Shown piece after piece: positions 59,305-64,000 of a DNA stretch of 64,000 nt (within the stretch, counting starts at the first letter, position 1; the number at the start of each line of letters is the position of its first letter). Under the pieces are notes generated by a model. That model made no database searches. It saw only the letters and a program-made list of their open reading frames with translations, and had not been told where the DNA came from. The translations under genes and the position numbers were made by a program. Origin of the DNA: Leptospira brenneri (GTDB lineage Bacteria; Spirochaetota; Leptospiria; Leptospirales; Leptospiraceae); assembly GCF_002812125.1 (NCBI RefSeq), contig NZ_NPDQ01000004.1:425087-489086 (forward strand), written 5' to 3'.

Positions 59305-59345
59305 TCCCCGCCCGATTTGAGGGTGGGGAACTAGACCCGCCACCC
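59305..59345 (+). other. Three-part GC-rich RNA structure with two exclusive hairpins
   Basis: TCCCCGCCC (59305-59313) can pair with GGGTGGGGA (59321-59329), one G-U; the latter can instead pair with CCCGCCACCC (59336-59345) with a bulge. The stretch follows purL by about 60 bases; a run of T comes at 59403-59411. It looks like an attenuator or a dispersed palindromic repeat. Confidence 0.35.
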
Positions 59346-59458
59346 AATGGTTATCCTTTACCATGGATTCCCAAAACTTGCCATCCCAATCTAAATCTTC
59401 CGTTTTTTTTTAGAAAAAGGTTCATACTTTGCATACTCCCCTAATTCTTTTTGTTTTG

Positions 59459-59600
59459 TGCGCCTCCGCTCGGTTAGTGGATCAAAATCATATCTCGTTC
59501 GGACCGGGCTCCTCCGGGGTGCGCTTACGCTCCCGTTCTTTGTCGCCTCCTCCAAAGAACCAAGCCCTTCTGATCCCTGGCGCGGGGATTTCCTCCTTAT
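59459..59600. repeat. GC-rich patch with hairpins, likely dispersed repeat
   Basis: The 430-base gap between purL and the next gene contains a GC-rich patch quite unlike its surroundings. It includes the hairpin CGGGGTGCG CTTA CGCTCCCG (59515-59535) and CCGG repeats. Reading frames across it are Arg/Ser/Pro-rich and look non-genuine. It may be a short repeated element; only a genome search can tell. Confidence 0.35.
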
Positions 59601-59676
59601 TTCAAAAATTGACGACCTCGAGTCAAAATATTGTCTTGAAACTTTCTCTCACCTTACCAAACTTCAGGATTAACTT

Positions 59677-60054
59677 ATGGGTAAATTTTTAATTCGTTTC
59701 AGCTTTCTTCTCATTCTCGTCGCCATCCTCTTTGCTGGTTACACTTGGCTTACTCTACAATGGAGTTATTCCGAAGGAGACCGTGCAGGCTACATTCAAA
59801 AACTTTCCAAAAAGGGTTGGATTTGCAAAACTTGGGAGGGGGAAATGGCTCTTGTCACAATGCCAGGCACTATGACTGAAAAATTCTACTTCAGCATTCG
59901 AGACGAATCCATCGCTGACAAATTGAACGAATCCATCGGCAAACGAGTAGTTTTAGAATATGAGGAACATATAGGAGTGCCATTTAGTTGTTTTGCTGAA
60001 ACAAGTTATTTTGTGACCGGAGTCAAAACCGTCCAAGAAGTTCCCCCTTTATAA
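59677..60054 (+). CDS. Small membrane-anchored protein, unknown
   Basis: A 125-residue protein with an N-terminal hydrophobic helix (about 5-27, LIRFSFLLILVAILFAGYTWL) and a soluble domain with two Cys (ICKTWEG and FSCFAE) that could form a disulfide. The ending is EVPPL. A similar small protein is known in many proteobacteria and often mislabelled; no function is assigned. Its ribosome site is weak (GGATT). Confidence 0.65.
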   Translation: MGKFLIRFSFLLILVAILFAGYTWLTLQWSYSEGDRAGYIQKLSKKGWICKTWEGEMALVTMPGTMTEKFYFSIRDESIADKLNESIGKRVVLEYEEHIGVPFSCFAETSYFVTGVKTVQEVPPL

Positions 60055-60064
60055 GTTCTCATCA

Positions 60065-60094
60065 TCTCTAGAGATTCCGAATAATCTCTAGAGA
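60065..60094. other. Perfect 12-bp inverted repeat after the small membrane gene
   Basis: TCTCTAGAGATT (60065-60076) and AATCTCTAGAGA (60083-60094) surround CCGAAT. No T-run follows on either strand, so it is not a plain terminator. The 270-base gap to the polymerase cassette holds otherwise a second palindrome (60230-60252). Confidence 0.45.
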
Positions 60095-60229
60095 AAACAT
60101 TGCAATCGGCTTGGGTCCTCCAAAGCTAATTCCACCCAAAACCGACGGTTTCCCAATCTCTCCTTTCCCCCACTTCCCTTTTCAAATTAGTCCCAATCTT
60201 TCATCGAAACCGAAAGCTCAATCCAGAGA

Positions 60230-60252
60230 AAAAGGTAAGTGACTTACTTTTT
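60230..60252. promoter_or_regulatory. 23-bp palindrome upstream of the PolB cassette, candidate operator
   Basis: AAAAGGTAAGT and ACTTACTTTTT flank a central G and form an 11-over-11 dyad with one G-T. It lies about 75 bases before the first cassette gene, where a repressor site would be expected. No known Leptospira LexA box is matched with confidence. Confidence 0.4.
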
Positions 60253-60324
60253 CCAATCAATAAAAAAGGAAACTCTTGCGCAAATTACACTTTACATATT
60301 TTTACTATACATACAATTAGCATA

Positions 60325-60930
60325 ATGGTTCTCACGAAAAAACTCCAAATTTCGACAGATGCCTACGAACCCATTCAAAACTGGAACCAAAGAGACATTG
60401 GTTTACTCACTGGAGAAAGGGGAATGTACAAACTGGCACATTTTTGGCAATACGCCATGGTTTGTTCGGGTTTTCAAGTTTTCAATCTCGACTGTGCCAT
60501 TCGTTTCAACCCCTTTACCATAGCAGAGGAAACTCGAAAACAGAATTTACAGCCAGAACCCTTTTTAGAACAAATCAGAGTCCAAAGAGCCTTCACCCCT
60601 TATCAAATTTTGGATGCCTTAAAAGAAATAATGACTTCCAAAGATGATAATACCATCTACTTTTTGTTAGCTCCTTGCAAACAATTCTTCGATGGGGATG
60701 TTAAAGATGATGAAGGTTTGTTTTTACTGAATTTAATGTTGCAATTGATAGAAAAGTTTCCTGATGCAAATCTTCCATTACTCATCATTGAATCTTGGAC
60801 CTATTCACATAAAAATTTCAAAATCTTTTTTCCAAAACTATTACGTGCAACACAAAACTTATGGGAACTCAAAATAGAAGAAGGTCTATCTCGGATTCGC
60901 ACAAGAAAAACCTCAATCACAGGAGTTTAA
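60325..60930 (+). CDS. RecA/Rad51-fold protein with degenerate P-loop (PolB cassette)
   Basis: A 201-residue protein resembling the core of RadA/Rad51-type recombinases. LLTGERGMYKLAHF at 27-40 sits where Walker A (G-x4-G-K-T) should be but reads G-E-R-G-M-Y-K-L; VFNLDCAIRFNPFTIAEE (52-69), IRVQRAFTPYQILDAL (84-99) and TIYFLLAPCKQFFDG (110-124) align with the later strands. Loss of the P-loop Gly and Thr suggests no ATP turnover, as in ImuA and SulA-like proteins. No ribosome site precedes the ATG. It is one base from the next gene. Confidence 0.6.
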   Translation: MVLTKKLQISTDAYEPIQNWNQRDIGLLTGERGMYKLAHFWQYAMVCSGFQVFNLDCAIRFNPFTIAEETRKQNLQPEPFLEQIRVQRAFTPYQILDALKEIMTSKDDNTIYFLLAPCKQFFDGDVKDDEGLFLLNLMLQLIEKFPDANLPLLIIESWTYSHKNFKIFFPKLLRATQNLWELKIEEGLSRIRTRKTSITGV

Positions 60931-60931
60931 C

Positions 60932-61189
60932 ATGGGAAGAACCATTACCCCCTATTCTCGTCAAATGTTACAAATAGAAGAGAATTTGTCTGATTTCCGC
61001 AGATCACTTCGGAGATCGGACCAAGAAATCTTTGATGATTTAATTAGAATTTCCAAATTACAAGTGCAAGCTGGAGTTATGGCATCCTTACCTTACCCTA
61101 TTGATTCTATGATAATTTCGATGCTCATCGAACTAAAAAAAGAAATTAACGATCTAAAAAAACGTCTCGAAAAAATTCCAGATAAGTAA
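60932..61189 (+). CDS. Small conserved-looking protein of the PolB cassette
   Basis: An 85-residue helical protein starting MGRTITPYSRQMLQIEENLS, with a strongly basic first half (FRRSLRRSDQEIFDDLIR) and a coiled end (LKKEINDLKKRLEKIPDK). I believe small proteins with the same MGRT start and RRALRR-D pattern occur near B-family polymerases in other prokaryotes, but I cannot check that. No catalytic motif. It may bridge the polymerase and the RecA-fold partner. Confidence 0.6.
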   Translation: MGRTITPYSRQMLQIEENLSDFRRSLRRSDQEIFDDLIRISKLQVQAGVMASLPYPIDSMIISMLIELKKEINDLKKRLEKIPDK

Positions 61190-61204
61190 GCCCCACCATA
61201 AACC

Positions 61205-63511
61205 ATGGAAACATTCAAAGGTTACTTGTTTGATATCTATCACTCCGAACAAAAAATCTACCTTTGGCTTAGGTCAGACTCAGGAGAACTCAAATTATTT
61301 TTCGATGAGTTCTATCCCGTAATCTATGTAAATGCTGCACCTAATATTCTAAAAAAAATAGTAAAACGATTTTACGAGCTAGATGCATTAGCCGAAATTC
61401 CAAACTTCACAAAGAAACGCCTATTTTACGAAAATAAAATCGTATCCGTTCTCAAATTAGTGATCTCAAAACCACAACTTTTACCTAAAATAACAAACAA
61501 ACTCTTTTATCTATATGGTAAATACGATATTTATCACTCTGATATTGAAATTACGACTGGTTATATGGTTGAAAAAGGCATCTATCCCCTCGCCCATCTG
61601 GAGGTAAGCTACGAAACTAAAAAGAATCAACGCAAAATCAAAGGCATTCAATGTTTTACAAACATAGAAGATTTTGACTATGAAGTTCCTAATTTCAAAA
61701 TCATGTCACTTTATTTAGAAAAAAGCCATAGAATCCCAATGCAAAACAATGCATTAGTCATTGAAACGAATTCTAATCTTTACAAAATACCGACGAACCA
61801 ACCCAAAGATCTCATCCATCAGCTAAATGAAATAGTAAAACAAGATGACCCCGATATCATTCTCACAACGTATGGAGACCAAGTTATCTTTCCTTATCTT
61901 TTCAGAGCTGCACAAGAAAACCATATAACAACAGAATTCGACAGAGACAAAACAAGCACAATACGAAGATCCATACAAACCAAAGGAACAAGTTTCAACA
62001 CTTACGGAACCATTGTCTTTAGAGCCCCTTCCTACCCTCTCTTTGGAAGATGGCATATAGACTCAAGAAATGGTTTTGTCTATAAAGAAGCAGACCTTAT
62101 GGGAATCATCGAACTTGCACGTATCTCTCGTTTACCAATCCAAAAGATGGCAAGAGCATCAACAGGAAAAGCCCTTACTTACATTGAAGTTGACGTAGCC
62201 TTAAGAATGAACTATTTAGTTCCTTGGCAAAAAAGTGCATTAGAAGCACCCAAGACAGCCCTAGACTTATTAAATGCAGATAAAGGTGGTTTGGTCTTTC
62301 AAGCTGATATACAAAATGGATTTGTATTAGAAAATGTGGCGCAGTTAGACTTTTCACAAATGTATCCGAAGGTTATGGTCTTACACAACATTTCTCCCGA
62401 AACAATCAATTGTTTATGTTGTAAAAACGATCCAAAAGTAGAAATAGTACCTTCTCTTGGATATCGAATTTGTAATCAAAGAAAAGGGGTCGTATCAGAA
62501 GCACTATCCCATATTGTAGAACGCAGAGCCCATTACAAAAAACAAAGTAAAGATACAAAGCGTATCGATAAAGTTTATATCAAACAAAAAGAATCCAGCT
62601 TAAAATGGATGTTAGTTACCTCCTTCGGGTATTTGGGTTATAGAAATGCAAAATTTGGAAAACTAGAAAGTCATGAATCAGTAACTGCCTTTGGAAGAGA
62701 AAAATTATTGACAGCAAAAGAAGTAGCCGAAGCACACGGCTATGATTTGATCCACGCCATTACCGACTGCATCTTCATACAAAAAAAAGATAAGTCGCTC
62801 ATTACAGAAGAAAACCTTACAAAAGTTTGCCAGGATATCAAAGAGAAAACACAAATAACAATGGAAATCGAAGGGATTTTCTCTTGGTTAAGTTTTCCAG
62901 CATCAACAATGGACAAAAATATGCCAGTAGCAAACCGTTATATGGGACGGTTCACCAATGGAAAATTTAAAGGACGAGGGATCGTATCAAGAAGAAAAGA
63001 CTACCCCATCTATATCAAAGAAGCACAGACGGAAATGGTGCAATGGATGTGTAAGTTTGAAACCATTAAAGAAATCCAAACACAAGAAACAGAGATCTTA
63101 GCAATATTCAAAAAACATGATCAAGCTATATCATTAGGAGCTGTTCCTTGGGAAGACCTCCTCATACAAAAATCAACATCTAAAGATGCAGAAAGTTACA
63201 CAGTCGATGCACCTAGTGCCGTGGTAGTGAAAGACTTACTATCAATGGGGTCCTACGTACAAGCCGGAGAAAGGATTCGTTATCTAGTAGTGAATAAAAA
63301 ATTAGAACAAAAAAGCGAAAGATACAAAACAGAAGAAAGGATTGAAAGGAAAAACCTCCATTATGTCATAAGGTATGACAAAAAATATTACAGAGAGTTA
63401 CTCCTCAGGTCATTTAGAGAAATTTGGTCAGGACTCGCTAGCTTCAGAAATTTCGAAAACCTAATTAGCGACGAACAACTATTACCCTTCAAAAATTTAG
63501 AAACAACCTAA
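61205..63511 (+). CDS. Family-B DNA polymerase, proofreading residues lost
   Basis: A 768-residue B-family polymerase. Palm motif A is LDFSQMYPKVM with D382; motif B is LKWMLVTSFGYLGY with K467; motif C is HAITDCIFI with D521, where the first Asp of the usual DTD is Ile519. IIELARISRLPIQKMARAS (301-319) links the exonuclease and palm domains as in other prokaryotic members. Exonuclease I has Tyr170 for Asp in SLYLE, and exonuclease II has Ile228 for Asp, so 3'-5' proofreading is probably dead. A Cys set (C403, C405, C406, C423) may bind zinc. A mutagenic repair role is inferred. Confidence 0.85.
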   Translation: METFKGYLFDIYHSEQKIYLWLRSDSGELKLFFDEFYPVIYVNAAPNILKKIVKRFYELDALAEIPNFTKKRLFYENKIVSVLKLVISKPQLLPKITNKLFYLYGKYDIYHSDIEITTGYMVEKGIYPLAHLEVSYETKKNQRKIKGIQCFTNIEDFDYEVPNFKIMSLYLEKSHRIPMQNNALVIETNSNLYKIPTNQPKDLIHQLNEIVKQDDPDIILTTYGDQVIFPYLFRAAQENHITTEFDRDKTSTIRRSIQTKGTSFNTYGTIVFRAPSYPLFGRWHIDSRNGFVYKEADLMGIIELARISRLPIQKMARASTGKALTYIEVDVALRMNYLVPWQKSALEAPKTALDLLNADKGGLVFQADIQNGFVLENVAQLDFSQMYPKVMVLHNISPETINCLCCKNDPKVEIVPSLGYRICNQRKGVVSEALSHIVERRAHYKKQSKDTKRIDKVYIKQKESSLKWMLVTSFGYLGYRNAKFGKLESHESVTAFGREKLLTAKEVAEAHGYDLIHAITDCIFIQKKDKSLITEENLTKVCQDIKEKTQITMEIEGIFSWLSFPASTMDKNMPVANRYMGRFTNGKFKGRGIVSRRKDYPIYIKEAQTEMVQWMCKFETIKEIQTQETEILAIFKKHDQAISLGAVPWEDLLIQKSTSKDAESYTVDAPSAVVVKDLLSMGSYVQAGERIRYLVVNKKLEQKSERYKTEERIERKNLHYVIRYDKKYYRELLLRSFREIWSGLASFRNFENLISDEQLLPFKNLETT

Positions 63512-64000
63512 GATAAACTTAAAACAATCAATATATGCAAATTTTCTTTTATTGCATAAAACCAAAAAAAAAATTAAATAAATTAGAATAAAAAATACCT
63601 GTTATACGAGATTTTTGGACAACTAGGTAAAAAACGTTTGCGCGTGAGCTGAAACAAAAAAGACTCAGATTCGTTTTTAAAATAAAATGGGACTCAGGGG
63701 GCGAAGCTATGCCTACTCCCGCATTTTAAACGTTTATTTGATCATGGAATCCTATCAAGATCGGGAAAAAGAATAAATAAATTATGTCTCTAAAATCAGA
63801 AGAAAGCAAAAAATATGCAAAACAAGCATGATAAACGAATAGCAGAAAAGCACAGGAATGTGAGAACTAAACACAAAACAAAAAGCCTCGGATATAAACT
63901 ATATTATCGCAATCAAACACAGATATAGTTCGTTATGCGAAATAATTTAAAAAATGTTCCTAAATAATAAACTGAATTTTTTATTTTTTCTAATTCTACT
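63512..64000. other. AT-rich non-coding end of window
   Basis: This 489-base stretch after the polymerase gene has no credible gene. It contains a 6-bp hairpin ATGCAA/TTGCAT near 63537-63559, an imperfect palindromic element (63672-63732), a tiny ATG frame at 63784, and loose GTTAT motifs. Nothing else is supported. Confidence 0.5.
63672..63732. repeat. Imperfect palindromic element, MITE- or REP-like
   Basis: Arms starting CGTTT(TT)AAAAT and GGGA on the left, and TCCCGCATTTTAAACG on the right, bracket a GC-rich core in AT-rich DNA. GACTCAG occurs at 63662-63668 and again at 63691-63697. No transposase is near. It may be a small non-autonomous element or a structured RNA. Confidence 0.35.

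Noticed and set aside
59248..59412. Possible tRNA or housekeeping small RNA after purL
   Set aside because: No cloverleaf, anticodon arm or known small-RNA core could be drawn; only competing hairpins.
59429..59692. 87-codon reading frame rich in Arg, Ser and Pro
   Set aside because: It runs across a GC-rich hairpin patch, has no ribosome site and overlaps the next gene; likely chance.
63784..63831. 15-codon ATG frame near the window end
   Set aside because: Too short, no ribosome site, no partner gene.
63830..63940. Possible integron attC site: AAACGAA near 63838 against TTCGTTATG near 63929, and GTTATACG at 63602
   Set aside because: The arms match over about eight bases with an extra A, the core sites do not fit GTTRRRY, and no integrase or cassette gene is seen.

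Overview
The window reads as chromosome of a Leptospira species (spirochaete). The evidence is two tandem FlaB-type flagellins starting MIINHN, several short spirochaetal lipoprotein signals ending in Cys, many TPR proteins, AT-rich DNA with strong AGGAG ribosome sites, and a long minus-strand operon that mixes ribosomal protein, replication and tRNA-synthetase genes. A saprophytic (L. biflexa-like) relative is a guess; the species cannot be fixed from the sequence alone. I see no rRNA, tRNA, CRISPR array, insertion sequence or prophage.

Layout. 1-0.4 kb: the 3' end of an ATPase-fold (anti-sigma/histidine-kinase-like) gene. 0.43-14.2 kb: one long minus-strand operon, in transcription order rpsF, ssb, rpsR, rplI, dnaB, aspS, phoH, a 7TM-HD phosphodiesterase, ybeY, recO, a small membrane protein, argS, cinA and a propeller-like protein. 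It starts at a hairpin-bearing leader and ends in a hairpin with a T-run. 14.2-20.2 kb: envelope and TPR proteins. 20.2-24.9 kb: a plus-strand cluster with a cysteine desulfurase, a membrane-anchored CHAT-domain protease, a secreted protein that seems to start at CTG, an ECF sigma factor and a small companion. 24.9-34.1 kb: ychF, a pseudouridine synthase, a DUF2797 protein, a NamZ-like muramidase, a lipoprotein, a two-component pair, a rhodanese and a cyclophilin. 34.3-38.5 kb: a Kef-type K+ efflux system with its KefF-like oxidoreductase, a DoxX protein, a TPR gene remnant and a lipoprotein. 38.7-40.7 kb: two flaB genes, each with a leader hairpin presenting GGGA in the loop. 41-48.5 kb: a minus operon ribH-nusB-TPR-methyltransferase-DEAD helicase-amidase-membrane protein. 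48.5-59.3 kb: a SET-domain protein, GH57 branching enzyme with DUF4912 partner, ribosome hibernation factor, ECF sigma/anti-sigma pair, mutL, a Fur-family regulator, flavin reductase and purL. 60.3-63.5 kb: a three-gene cassette of a RecA/Rad51-fold protein with degenerate P-loop, a small conserved-looking protein and a family-B DNA polymerase that has lost exonuclease residues. The last ~490 bases are AT-rich and hold an imperfect palindromic element.

How it fits together. Most of the window is conserved housekeeping. The most unusual parts are the PolB cassette, which resembles in logic the ImuA-ImuB-DnaE2 mutasome but with different parts, and the CHAT/sigma cluster, which looks like a membrane signalling module. 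The two flagellin leaders have the architecture expected of CsrA-controlled mRNAs.
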